NCBI RefSeq assembly: GCF_001742185.1
Contig: NZ_CP015750.1
Coordinates: 2,976,001-3,040,000 of the forward strand
Length of the DNA stretch: 64,000 nucleotides
Reading direction: 5' to 3'
Origin: Pectobacterium wasabiae CFBP 3304
GTDB lineage: Bacteria; Pseudomonadota; Gammaproteobacteria; Enterobacterales; Enterobacteriaceae
In this document: positions 53,829-62,975 of the stretch, piece by piece
Layout of the letters: every line of letters starts with the position of its first letter
Numbering within the stretch: position 1 is the stretch's first letter
Translations under genes and position numbers: made by a program
The notes under the pieces: generated by a model
What the model saw: only the letters and a program-made list of their open reading frames with translations
Database searches by the model: none
Told to the model about the DNA's origin: nothing

Positions 53829-55025
53829 ATGACTATCAGTGCAAATTCAGCGGCAGTTAGCTATGCAAAAGTCACGAATGTCAGAACGGCTGCCGAGTCG
53901 GGCGATCGGATCGAATGGGTAAAACTCTCTCTGGCGTTTCTGCCGTTGGCAACGCCAGTCAGCGATGCAAAAGTGCTGACCGGAAGGCAAAAACCGCTGA
54001 CCGAAGTCGCTATTATTTTTGCGGAAATTCGCAGTCGCGATGGGTTTGAAGGAGTGGGGTTCAGCTACTCCAAGCGTGCGGGTGGACAAGGTATCTATGC
54101 TCATGCGAAAGAAATAGCGGATAACCTGTTAGGCGAAGATCCGAACGATATCGATAAGATCTATACCAAATTGCTGTGGGCTGGCGCATCGGTTGGCCGT
54201 AGCGGAATGGCGGTGCAGGCCATTTCTCCGCTCGACATCGCACTGTGGGACATGAAAGCCAAGCGTGCAGGTTTGCCTCTGTCGAAGTTGTTGGGTTCAC
54301 ATCGCGATTCCGTTCAGTGCTACAACACCTCCGGCGGCTTCCTGCATACGCCGTTGGATCAGGTATTAAAAAATGTCGTGATTTCTCGCGAAAGCGGTAT
54401 CGGCGGAATCAAACTAAAAGTGGGACAGCCGAATACCGCAGAGGATATCCGTCGTCTCACGGCGGTGCGAGAAGCATTGGGAGACGATTTCCCTCTGATG
54501 GTGGATGCCAATCAGCAGTGGGACCGCGAAACAGCGATTCGTATGGGCAGAAAAATGGAAGCGTTTAATCTGGTCTGGATTGAAGAGCCGCTGGATGCCT
54601 ACGATGTGGAAGGCCACGCGGCGCTGACGGCTGCGCTGGATACGCCGATTGCCACTGGCGAGATGTTGACCAGTTTCCGTGAGCATGAACAGTTGATTCT
54701 CGGTAACGCCAGTGACTTCGTGCAGCCGGATGCACCGCGCGTAGGTGGGATTTCTCCTTTCCTGAAAATCATGGATTTGGCAGCGAAGCATGGCCGTAAG
54801 CTGGCACCGCATTTTGCGATGGAAGTGCATTTGCATCTGGCCGCCGCTTATCCGATTGAGCCCTGGTTGGAACATTTCGAGTGGCTGAATCCGCTTTTCA
54901 ACGAGCAACTAGAGTTGCGCGATGGGCGCATGTGGGTGTCCGATCGTCTGGGGTTAGGGTTCACGCTGAGTGAACAGGCAAGAAAGTGGACGACGCTGAG
55001 CTGTGAGTTTGGCAAGCAGCCATAG
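53829..55025 (+). CDS. L-talarate/galactarate dehydratase
   Basis: The 398-residue enolase-superfamily enzyme is nearly collinear with the Salmonella TalrD/GalrD protein I remember. Key residues are KLKVGQP (catalytic Lys), VDANQQWD and IEEPLDAYD (metal ligands) and PHFAMEVHLHLAAAYP (catalytic His region). It dehydrates m-galactarate or L-talarate to the 3-deoxy-2-keto acid. Galactarate comes from pectin-derived galacturonate oxidation, which suits a plant-associated host. It stands alone between recD and argA with its regulator. Confidence 0.92.
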   Translation: MTISANSAAVSYAKVTNVRTAAESGDRIEWVKLSLAFLPLATPVSDAKVLTGRQKPLTEVAIIFAEIRSRDGFEGVGFSYSKRAGGQGIYAHAKEIADNLLGEDPNDIDKIYTKLLWAGASVGRSGMAVQAISPLDIALWDMKAKRAGLPLSKLLGSHRDSVQCYNTSGGFLHTPLDQVLKNVVISRESGIGGIKLKVGQPNTAEDIRRLTAVREALGDDFPLMVDANQQWDRETAIRMGRKMEAFNLVWIEEPLDAYDVEGHAALTAALDTPIATGEMLTSFREHEQLILGNASDFVQPDAPRVGGISPFLKIMDLAAKHGRKLAPHFAMEVHLHLAAAYPIEPWLEHFEWLNPLFNEQLELRDGRMWVSDRLGLGFTLSEQARKWTTLSCEFGKQP

Positions 55026-55038
55026 GCAGGGGAAATCG

Positions 55039-55066
55039 TCGTGGCCGATGTTACGATCGGCCACGA
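55039..55066. terminator. Hairpin between convergent genes
   Basis: TCGTGGCCGAT pairs perfectly with ATCGGCCACGA across a 6-nt loop, between the dehydratase and argA 3' ends. No T-run follows, so a terminator role rests on position. Confidence 0.5.
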
Positions 55067-55089
55067 GAAGCGTTATTGAATGAAATAAT

Positions 55090-56415
55090 TCAGAGGTCTA
55101 GTACCAGAATCTTTGATCGCCGCTGGTAGTTGTACAGCGCCTGTTTTTTCTTCGGCAACATCTCCACCTCGGCGGGTAAAAAGCCGCGCTCCTGGAACCA
55201 GTGGATGCTGTGCGTCGTCAGCACGAATAGCTTTTTCAGACCCTGCTGGCGCGCCTGAGCGGCAACGCGCTGTAACAGCATATCGCCACGTGATGAGCTG
55301 CGGTAATCCGGGTGAACCGCGACGCAGGCCATTTCGCCGATGCTTTCTTCCGGGAACGGGTAAAGCGCGGCGCAGGCGATGGTCAGGTTGTCGCGTGCGA
55401 CAACGGTAAATTTGTCGATCTCCATTTCCAACTGCTCGCGCGAGCGTCTGACCAGAATGCCTTGTTCTTCCAGCGGGCGGATCAACTCCAGAATACCGCC
55501 GATGTCATTGATGGTCGCACGGCGAACCTGCTCGGCGCTTTCCATCACGATCTGCGTGCCGATTCCATCGCGTGAGAACAGTTCCTGCAACAGGGCACCG
55601 TCGTCCTGATAGCTGATCAGGTGGCTGCGACGCACGCCGCTACGGCAGGCTTTGACTGCGCCGCGCAGAAATCTGACCGTACCAGAGTGGTAATCGCCAG
55701 CCTGTTCCAGTACATCAATACGCTGCTGCGCATCGTCTGGGAACAGTTCAGAAATGATGCGGCCTTCTTCGTTGGTGACGCCCTGAGAGGAGCAGAAGCC
55801 GATCATCTTCTCCGCTTTCAGCTTAATCGCTAACTGGGTCGCAACTTCTTCCGAGGTTAAATTGAAACTTTCGCCGGTGACTGAAACCGCAACTGGGCCA
55901 AGCAGCACAATTGCGCCGCTATTCAACTGGCGATGAACCGCTTCTTCATCAATGCGACGAATACGGCCGCTGTGGCAGTAGTCCACGCCGTCATCAACGC
56001 CAAGCGGTTGTGCGATAATAAAATTACCGCTGACGACATTAATATGGGCACCTTGCAGCGGCGTGTTGTTCAGGCTCATCGACAGACGAGCGGTGATGTC
56101 CAGTTGCAGCATACCCGCCGCCTGTTTGACCAGCTCCAGCGTGGCGCTGTCGGTGATTCGGGTATTTTTATGGTAGTGAGGCTCGTAGTGGTGCGTTGTC
56201 AGGTTGGCATCGATCTGAGGGCGAGCGCCATAAACCACCACCAGCTTGATTCCCAGACTGTGTAGCAGCCCGATATCATTTACGATGCTAGAGAAGTTGG
56301 CATGTTCAATGGCTTCGCCACCCAACATGATGACAAACGTTTTGCCACGGTGGGCATTGATATAGGGAACTGAATGGCGGAAGCCCTGAACCAGCTCTGT
56401 ACTACGTTCCTTCAC
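55090..56415 (-). CDS. argA: N-acetylglutamate synthase
   Basis: The 441-residue enzyme makes N-acetylglutamate, the first step of arginine synthesis. The N-terminal amino-acid-kinase-like domain has [15 protein letters not shown]; the C-terminal GNAT domain has [21 protein letters not shown] choose GTG 56415 ([12 protein letters not shown]), which has GAGGG upstream and matches E. coli MVKERKTEL. ATG 56433 would add six residues. Two ARG boxes lie just upstream. Confidence 0.96.
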   Translation of the reverse strand: MKERSTELVQGFRHSVPYINAHRGKTFVIMLGGEAIEHANFSSIVNDIGLLHSLGIKLVVVYGARPQIDANLTTHHYEPHYHKNTRITDSATLELVKQAAGMLQLDITARLSMSLNNTPLQGAHINVVSGNFIIAQPLGVDDGVDYCHSGRIRRIDEEAVHRQLNSGAIVLLGPVAVSVTGESFNLTSEEVATQLAIKLKAEKMIGFCSSQGVTNEEGRIISELFPDDAQQRIDVLEQAGDYHSGTVRFLRGAVKACRSGVRRSHLISYQDDGALLQELFSRDGIGTQIVMESAEQVRRATINDIGGILELIRPLEEQGILVRRSREQLEMEIDKFTVVARDNLTIACAALYPFPEESIGEMACVAVHPDYRSSSRGDMLLQRVAAQARQQGLKKLFVLTTHSIHWFQERGFLPAEVEMLPKKKQALYNYQRRSKILVLDL

Positions 56416-56426
56416 TGTGAGCCCTC

Positions 56427-56465
56427 TTTGCATTTTTATTCGTAATTTCTGTATTTTTATTCTTT
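56427..56465 (-). promoter_or_regulatory. Tandem ARG boxes (ArgR operator) of argA
   Basis: Two 18-bp sites at 56427-56444 and 56448-56465 each match the core TGAATWWWWATTCA with two mismatches (TGCATTTTTATTCG; TGTATTTTTATTCT). They are 3 bp apart, the standard ArgR spacing. Confidence 0.78.
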
Positions 56466-56692
56466 ATGACATAAAACGCAAGAGGAAGTATTAACCAGAA
56501 AAGTGAGGTTAATGCTTCAAATTTATGATATCCGCCTGTTATAAGGCCTGCACATGATTTTTGCATGACAGAGCTAAGCTGATTCGTTAAAGTTTTTGAC
56601 AATTTTTACCTTTATTCATTTTTTGATGGCATATCCAGCACTGTGGCACCACGACAATGCAGGGTAGCGCACAGCAATAAGATCGGAGTGGC

Positions 56693-57937
56693 ATGTCTCA
56701 TTCGAATCATCATCTGACTCGGCGGCGTCTATTACAAAGCGCAGCAGCAACCTGGTTATTAAGCGTAAGCGGTGTGGGTTTGGCTGCGACCACACAGGTC
56801 ATCGCCGTGCGCGTCTGGCCATCTTCCGCCTACACCCGCGTCACATTAGAATCCAACCACCCGCTGAAATATAAACAGTTTAGTTTGAGTAATCCTGAAC
56901 GTATCGTGGTGGATATCGAAAATGTTCACTTGAACAGCGTACTGAAAGAGATAGCCAGCAAGTTTCAGCAGGATAACGATCCGCTGATTAAAGAAGCTCG
57001 CATCGGCCAGTTTGATAAAAGTACGGTGCGTTTGGTGCTGGAGCTCAAACAGCAGGCAACGACCAAAGTCTTTACGCTGGGGCCAGTGGCTGAATTCAAG
57101 CACCGACTGGTATTGGATTTGTACCCTGCGGCAGGGCGCTACGATAACGAAGAAGATCCACTGCTGGCGCTGCTGGAGGACTACAACAAAGGCGAACTGG
57201 AGCGCACGCTGCCGGCAGAAGCGCCGAAAGCCGGGAAAGCGGGGCGAGATCGCCCGTTGATTATTATGCTCGATCCCGGTCACGGCGGTGAAGATCCCGG
57301 CGCGATTGGCAAGAATAAGACGCGCGAGAAAGACATCGTGTTGCAAATTGCCCGCCGTCTGCGCAAGCTGATCGATAATGAATCCAACATGAAAGCGTAT
57401 ATGACGCGTAATGAAGATGTGTTCATCCCGCTGCGTGTGCGGGTGGCAAAAGCGCGCAAGCAACGTGCCGATTTGTTCATTTCGATTCATGCGGATGCCT
57501 TTACCAATCGCTCAGCCAGAGGATCGTCGGTTTTTGCGCTCTCGAAGAAAGGGGCAACCAGTACTGCCGCTAAATTTTTGGCTGAGACGCAGAATGAATC
57601 GGATTTGATCGGTGGGGTAAGCATGAGCGGCGATCGCTATTTGGATCACACCATGTTCGATCTGGTGCAGACCGTGACGATTGGCGACAGCCTAAAGTTT
57701 GGTAAAGAGATCTTGACTCGGCTGGGTAAGGTGAATCGTCTGCATAAAAACAGCGTCGATCAGGCTGGTTTTGCGGTACTGAAAGCCCCGGATATCCCTT
57801 CTGTTCTGGTTGAGACGGCATTTATTAGTAATCTGGAAGAAGAGCGCAAGCTGCGCACCAGTCAGTTTCAACAGCAGATTGCCGAATCCATTTTTGCAGG
57901 AATTAAAGCCTACTTCGCCAGTCAGGCTGAGCGGTAG
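56693..57937 (+). CDS. amiC: N-acetylmuramoyl-L-alanine amidase AmiC
   Basis: The 414-residue protein has a Tat signal ([19 protein letters not shown]). An AMIN domain (about 40-150) targets the septum. The zinc amidase_3 domain has [25 protein letters not shown] and [12 protein letters not shown]. It splits septal peptidoglycan during cell separation. Divergent from argA, as in E. coli. Confidence 0.97.
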   Translation: MSHSNHHLTRRRLLQSAAATWLLSVSGVGLAATTQVIAVRVWPSSAYTRVTLESNHPLKYKQFSLSNPERIVVDIENVHLNSVLKEIASKFQQDNDPLIKEARIGQFDKSTVRLVLELKQQATTKVFTLGPVAEFKHRLVLDLYPAAGRYDNEEDPLLALLEDYNKGELERTLPAEAPKAGKAGRDRPLIIMLDPGHGGEDPGAIGKNKTREKDIVLQIARRLRKLIDNESNMKAYMTRNEDVFIPLRVRVAKARKQRADLFISIHADAFTNRSARGSSVFALSKKGATSTAAKFLAETQNESDLIGGVSMSGDRYLDHTMFDLVQTVTIGDSLKFGKEILTRLGKVNRLHKNSVDQAGFAVLKAPDIPSVLVETAFISNLEEERKLRTSQFQQQIAESIFAGIKAYFASQAER

Positions 57938-58049
57938 TGGGGGGTGGGGGGAGCGTCAATATTACGCAGTGACCGCGTCTTGTCGGCGCGGTTCAGAAAC
58001 ATTTTCTCTGAACGTTGTGTGCTGAAGTAAAATAGGTAGAAAAATCTGG

Positions 58050-58084
58050 CGCAAAAAACAAAAAAGCACCCGTTAAGGTGCTTT
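58050..58084 (-). terminator. Terminator of the tRNA-fMet operon
   Basis: On the minus strand AAAGCACC-TTAACG-GGTGCTTT runs into TTTTTGTTTTTTG, 33 nt after the last tRNA. Confidence 0.88.
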
Positions 58085-58117
58085 GTCGCTGACTTCCTAA
58101 TTAAAGATAGTGTTAGT

Positions 58118-58194
<77 letters not shown>

Positions 58195-58241
58195 TCCGTA
58201 ATAACTAATCTTCACTGCCTTGATGGACGACTCACATCAAT

Positions 58242-58318
<77 letters not shown>

Positions 58319-58366
58319 TCCGTACTGACTAATCTTCACTGCTTTTGATGGACGACTCACATCAAT

Positions 58367-58443
<77 letters not shown>

Positions 58444-58456
58444 TCCGTGGATGCGC

Positions 58457-58484
58457 ACTATACTCTCCATGAACATTGATGCAA
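58457..58484 (-). promoter_or_regulatory. Promoter of the tRNA-fMet operon
   Basis: On the minus strand TTGCAT, a 16-bp spacer and TATAGT precede GCGCATCC, a GC-rich discriminator before the first tRNA. Confidence 0.7.
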
Positions 58485-58713
58485 CCTATTTCTGTAAAAA
58501 GCGCCGCATTTGGCTGTTAGGTGATTGATTTACCACCTGATGGGTTGTTTTGTGAACGTAATGGGGCGATTTACAGAAAATAGCCTCTTGCGATGCCGTG
58601 CGCCGAACCGTTCTTCCTTACCTCATTGATTTATGCGCTATCCCATTCCTTTCTCGATAGGCGTTTGTTATCGTTCGACGGTAAATTTTTGATGTAAAAA
58701 GCGAGCGCAAAAG

Positions 58714-59844
58714 ATGAAGGGACGGTGGGGAAAATATGTGCTGACCGCAGTGGTCATCGCCATTTTGGCGGGGTGCCAATCCAGGCCAACCGATCGCGGG
58801 CAGCAATATAAAGATGGTCACCTCAACCAGCCTTTGGAATTGGTGAATGAACCCAATGCCAAAGGGAAGCCAGTTAACGCGCGAGATTTCATCACCCAGG
58901 TTGCGGAAATTCGGTCGGCGTCACCGAATCTTTATACACGCAATAACACCATCTTCCAGGCGATCGAAAACTGGATGATGTCGGGGGCGGATACCCGCGA
59001 ACTGAGCAAATTTGGTCTGAACGCCTGGCAGATGGAAGGCGTTGATAACTTTGGGAATGTGCAGTTCACCGGCTATTACACGCCAGTATTGCAGGCGCGC
59101 CACACCCGTCAGGGGGAATTCCGCCATCCTTTATATGCTATGCCGCCAAAGGGTAAAAATAACCGCCGTCTACCGGATCGTGCCGGAATTTATTCAGGCG
59201 CGCTGGATGAGCGACTGGTTCTCGCCTGGACCAATTCGCTGGTTGATAACTTCATGATGGAAGTGCAAGGCAGCGCCTATATTGATTTTGGCGATGGACG
59301 CCCTCTGACGTTCTTCGGCTACGCGGGCAAAAACGGCCATGCTTACCGCAGTATTGGTAAGGTACTGATCGATCGTGGGGAAGTGCCACGTGAAGAGATG
59401 TCCATGCAGGCGATTCGCAAATGGACGGAGCAGCATTCCGAGTATGAAGTGCGTGAACTGTTTGAACAGAACCCTTCTTTTGTCTTCTTTAAACCGATGA
59501 TGTCTGCGCCTGTGAAAGGGGCAAGTGCTGTGCCGTTGGTGGCGAAGGCTTCCGTCGCTTCTGACCGTTCACTGATTCCGGCTGGCACGGCGCTGTTAAT
59601 GGAAGTACCGCTGCTGGATAACGCTGGCAAATTTACCGGCAAGTATGAGATGCGCCTGATGATTGCGCTGGATGTCGGTGGAGCAATTAAAGGCCAACAC
59701 TTCGATATGTATCAGGGTATTGGGCCGGACGCGGGGCACTCGGCAGGTTTCTATAACCACTATGGTCGGGTCTGGGTATTGAAGAACGGGCAAAGCAGTT
59801 CGGCGAACGGCTCAGGCTCGCTGTTAGTCAGTAATCCACGGTAG
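58714..59844 (+). CDS. mltA: Membrane-bound lytic murein transglycosylase A
   Basis: The 376-residue lipoprotein starts MKGRWGKYVLTAVVIAILAGC (lipobox LAGC, Cys21). The MltA barrel has FTGYYTPVLQARHT, FFGYAGKNGHAYRSIG and the catalytic-Asp 3D domain ALDVGGAIKGQHFDMYQGIG. It acts on peptidoglycan at the outer membrane. Confidence 0.97.
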   Translation: MKGRWGKYVLTAVVIAILAGCQSRPTDRGQQYKDGHLNQPLELVNEPNAKGKPVNARDFITQVAEIRSASPNLYTRNNTIFQAIENWMMSGADTRELSKFGLNAWQMEGVDNFGNVQFTGYYTPVLQARHTRQGEFRHPLYAMPPKGKNNRRLPDRAGIYSGALDERLVLAWTNSLVDNFMMEVQGSAYIDFGDGRPLTFFGYAGKNGHAYRSIGKVLIDRGEVPREEMSMQAIRKWTEQHSEYEVRELFEQNPSFVFFKPMMSAPVKGASAVPLVAKASVASDRSLIPAGTALLMEVPLLDNAGKFTGKYEMRLMIALDVGGAIKGQHFDMYQGIGPDAGHSAGFYNHYGRVWVLKNGQSSSANGSGSLLVSNPR

Positions 59845-59863
59845 CTATCCCTTTCGTTTGATA

Positions 59864-59900
59864 TCTCAGAAGTGGCTTTCTATTTATGCCACTTCTGAGA
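59864..59900. terminator. Hairpin between mltA and the DapA-family gene
   Basis: TCTCAGAAGTGGC pairs perfectly with GCCACTTCTGAGA across an 11-nt loop, between convergent genes. It has no T-run. Confidence 0.55.
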
Positions 59901-59939
59901 GTAAATCCTTACGTTCTACACGCTAATCCCAGAAGAGAA

Positions 59940-60857
59940 TCAGCTTTTAAAACCGTATTTGCTGCTCAGTCCTAATTCGTTCACGATGCGAACGCCGGAA
60001 TCTAACGCTTCGCCTTGTAAGCCTCGCAGTGGACGGCGCAGGCTGCCTGCCGGTAAACCTACCGCCTTCATCAATGATTTTACCGCCACTGGGTTGATTG
60101 CCGAATAGGTGTAATGCAGCAGCGGCAGCAAATGCTGATAGGCTTTACGGAAGCGTTCCGCATCCTCACCGTTTTTCCACGGACGAGAAATTTCGGCCAG
60201 TTCTGCCGGTGCAATGTTGCCCGTCATGTTGGCAGTTCCATGGCCTCCCAGCGACATCGTTGGCACCACTAAACCCAGATTGGGCGAATCGCAGCACATT
60301 ACCGAAACATCAGGATTCCCCGCCAGAACCTGTGCGACCTGACCCACGCGAGTCGTGGATTCTTTATGAATAACGTAGTTCGGGTGTTTGAAAATACGCA
60401 GCAGCGACGTCCAGTGCAGATCCGTTTTCACGCGTGGCGGGTTGTTATAGATCCCTAATGGCAAATCGGTCGCGTCTGCAATTTCCAGAAAGTAGCTTTC
60501 GATATCGCTCTCGCTGGCACAGATATAAGCGGGCGCGGCGATAATGGCACCGTCTGCGCCGTTGTCATGCGCATAGCGAACATAGTCAATGGTGGTATCG
60601 GTATTGTTACCGGTGCAGCCGTAGAACAACTTCATTTTACTGGTGCTGTATTGTGCGGTACGGTGGATGATCGCTTTTCTCTCGTCTGGGGACAGCATGG
60701 AAACTTCCCCCGTTGATCCCATAATCAAAACGGCAGCCGTGCCGTTGTCTTCCTGGAATTTTAATAACGCCTCAAATGCGCCGAAATCCACACTACCATC
60801 GTCATTAAACGGTGTGATGAGGGCAACAAATGACCCTTCAATTTTTTCTCTGCTCAT
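59940..60857 (-). CDS. DapA-family aldolase (dihydrodipicolinate synthase-like)
   Basis: The 305-residue TIM-barrel class I aldolase has GSTGEVSMLSPDER (substrate carboxylate loop), Tyr in GIYNNPPR and the Schiff-base Lys in VIHKESTT. It is distinct from housekeeping DapA. It closes the leftward ABC-amidohydrolase-TetR cluster, so it probably acts in catabolism of a keto acid, not lysine synthesis. Substrate unknown. Confidence 0.85.
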   Translation of the reverse strand: MSREKIEGSFVALITPFNDDGSVDFGAFEALLKFQEDNGTAAVLIMGSTGEVSMLSPDERKAIIHRTAQYSTSKMKLFYGCTGNNTDTTIDYVRYAHDNGADGAIIAAPAYICASESDIESYFLEIADATDLPLGIYNNPPRVKTDLHWTSLLRIFKHPNYVIHKESTTRVGQVAQVLAGNPDVSVMCCDSPNLGLVVPTMSLGGHGTANMTGNIAPAELAEISRPWKNGEDAERFRKAYQHLLPLLHYTYSAINPVAVKSLMKAVGLPAGSLRRPLRGLQGEALDSGVRIVNELGLSSKYGFKS

Positions 60858-60926
60858 GTCTGTTTCCTGTCGGTGATAAATAAAAAATCAGGATTGAAGT
60901 GAATACCACCCGCTGTAAGTACGGGT

Positions 60927-61619
60927 TTAGGCGGTTTCAGTCAGTGGTTCGGCGACAAAACCCGCCTCGACAAAACGTAATAGATGCGACAACACGCGAT
61001 CGTCATCGCGGTTGTCACACAGCCCTTTGGAGAGCAGTGCCAGACGACCAGAACGCGGATCGGCGTCGGTTAATACGTGCATGGCGGCACCGCGAGCAAA
61101 TTCATAGCGCCAGATCACCTCTGCACGCGATAACCCCGGCAACGCACGAGTAAAGGCATCGATAAAACGGTGGGCAACCTGATCGAACTGCGCTGAAAGC
61201 AGGGTGGTAACTTCCATACCCGGCGTCGCGCGCAGGTGCTGTAACAGGCGCACGACAATACGACCGCCATCGGGTGTGCGAGCTGTTTTAACCAGCGGGC
61301 GCAGTAGCGCATCCAGCAGCGCGGCAACGGGCAGAACATCACCCTGATTGGCTTTTTCCACCTCATCCAGCAGTCGCGTTCTTTCGTCATTTAACGGGCC
61401 GAGGACATGGTCCAGCACGGCGTGCAGTAATCCCTCTTTCGAGCCAAAGTAATAATTCACTGATGCCACGTTCACGTTAGTGGCTTCGGTGATTTCACGA
61501 ATCGTCGTCAGTTCACTTCCTTTACTGGCGAAGATCGTGATGGCTTCACGCAGGATGCGCTGTTTAATGTCTGCCTCTTTTTCTTTGCTTTGCGCTTTGG
61601 TTTTCAATAACGCCACCAT
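60927..61619 (-). CDS. TetR-family regulator
   Basis: The 230-residue protein has an HTH at about 28-60 (TIREITEATNVNVASVNYYF) in the style of CerR/DUF1956-type TetR proteins, and a C-terminal ligand domain. It starts 3 nt after the amidohydrolase stop, whose end AAAGGATGA supplies its ribosome site. It lies inside the operon it probably controls. Confidence 0.9.
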   Translation of the reverse strand: MVALLKTKAQSKEKEADIKQRILREAITIFASKGSELTTIREITEATNVNVASVNYYFGSKEGLLHAVLDHVLGPLNDERTRLLDEVEKANQGDVLPVAALLDALLRPLVKTARTPDGGRIVVRLLQHLRATPGMEVTTLLSAQFDQVAHRFIDAFTRALPGLSRAEVIWRYEFARGAAMHVLTDADPRSGRLALLSKGLCDNRDDDRVLSHLLRFVEAGFVAEPLTETA

Positions 61620-61622
61620 GCT

Positions 61623-62975
61623 TCATCCTTTTTGCTCTCGTTCGACGTCAGGTGTACTGCCGTCATGCGTTGTTATGTTTAGGCCGTAGGAAAATGGGCT
61701 GTCGTTCTCGCTATCCTCTGCTATTGATAACCCCGGTTCCTGATAAACCAGTTCTTGATAAACCAAGGTCGCCCAATAGCGGATACCCAATGGGATCAGC
61801 GCATCATTAAAGTCGTAGTACGGGGTATGCAGGTGATATACGTTGGCTGCACCTTTATCGCTGTTTCCCAGCATCATGAACGCGCCGGGACGCTGTTCCA
61901 GCATGTAGGCAAAGTCTTCTGCGCCCAGCAGCGGCGTCATGGCGGTTTCAACTTGTTCGAGCCCAACCACCTGCGAGGCAGCATTAACGGCGAGCTGTGT
62001 GGCGTGTGTATCGTTAACCAGCGCGGGATATTGCCGTTCATAGTGAACGTCGGCCGTGGCACCAAAGCCTTGTGCGGTGTGATGTGCCAGTTCTCGCAGA
62101 CGCGTTTCCAGCAGGTGGCGAACGCTCGGCGAGTAGCTCCGCCCGGTTCCTTTAAGGATGACGCTATCGGGGATAACGTTCGGGGCATGGATATCGCCAC
62201 CCTGAATATGACCAATGCTGAGCACCGCCGCGTCCATTGCAGGAACATTGCGGCTGACGATCGTTTGCAGGCCCAGCATAAATTGCGCTGCGGGCAGCGT
62301 TGGATCGATAGAAAGGTGGACGCCAGAACCGCCGTGTCCACCCGTACCGTGAAACGTGACCTGCCAGGTGTCGCTGGCCGCCAGCATCGGGCCGCTGCGA
62401 ATAGCGAACTTACCGACCTCGATACCGGGCTTGTTGTGAAGACCAAACAGTCGATTGCAGGGGAACGTGGTCAGCAGGCCGTCATTGAGCATGGCAAGTC
62501 CGCCGCCCAATCCTTCTTCTGCCGGTTGGAAAATAAAGTGCACGGTGCCAGCGAAATTGGGATGCAGAGATAAATAGCGTGCGGCACCCAATAGCATAGT
62601 GGTGTGCCCATCATGTCCACAGGCGTGCATTTTCCCAGCGTGTACCGAGGCATAAGACAGATCGGTTTTTTCACTGATATACAGTGCATCCATATCGGCT
62701 CGCAGGCCGATGCTATCTTCACCGGGATAGCGGCCACGTAGGGTCGCGACCACGCCCGTTCCACCGATGCCGGTGGTGACAGCAAGCCCCCATGCCGTCA
62801 GCTTTTCCGCCACTAGCTGTGCGGTAGAAAATTCTTCAAAGCCGATTTCTGGGTGCTGATGAATATGGTGACGAATCGCAACCAGCTCAGGTAAAAAATC
62901 CTGAATGGCCGACTCCATCACCGTTTGGTCAATAACGGCTGATGTGTTCACTTTGTGTTCACCGTTCTTATCCAT
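61623..62975 (-). CDS. M20D amidohydrolase (hippurate hydrolase-like)
   Basis: The 450-residue metal peptidase has LRADMDAL, MHACGHDGHTTMLLGAARYL (metal ligands Cys/His), FQPAEEGLGGG (catalytic Glu), a dimerisation insert and LLGAEDFAYML with the last ligand pair. The family removes acyl groups from N-acyl amino acids. Its start overlaps the ABC ATPase stop by 8 nt. The C-terminal tail is long and polar. Confidence 0.9.
   Translation of the reverse strand: MDKNGEHKVNTSAVIDQTVMESAIQDFLPELVAIRHHIHQHPEIGFEEFSTAQLVAEKLTAWGLAVTTGIGGTGVVATLRGRYPGEDSIGLRADMDALYISEKTDLSYASVHAGKMHACGHDGHTTMLLGAARYLSLHPNFAGTVHFIFQPAEEGLGGGLAMLNDGLLTTFPCNRLFGLHNKPGIEVGKFAIRSGPMLAASDTWQVTFHGTGGHGGSGVHLSIDPTLPAAQFMLGLQTIVSRNVPAMDAAVLSIGHIQGGDIHAPNVIPDSVILKGTGRSYSPSVRHLLETRLRELAHHTAQGFGATADVHYERQYPALVNDTHATQLAVNAASQVVGLEQVETAMTPLLGAEDFAYMLEQRPGAFMMLGNSDKGAANVYHLHTPYYDFNDALIPLGIRYWATLVYQELVYQEPGLSIAEDSENDSPFSYGLNITTHDGSTPDVEREQKG

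Noticed and set aside
56402..56602. 66-residue frame upstream of argA
   Set aside because: Covers the ArgR operator and argA start region; no ribosome site.
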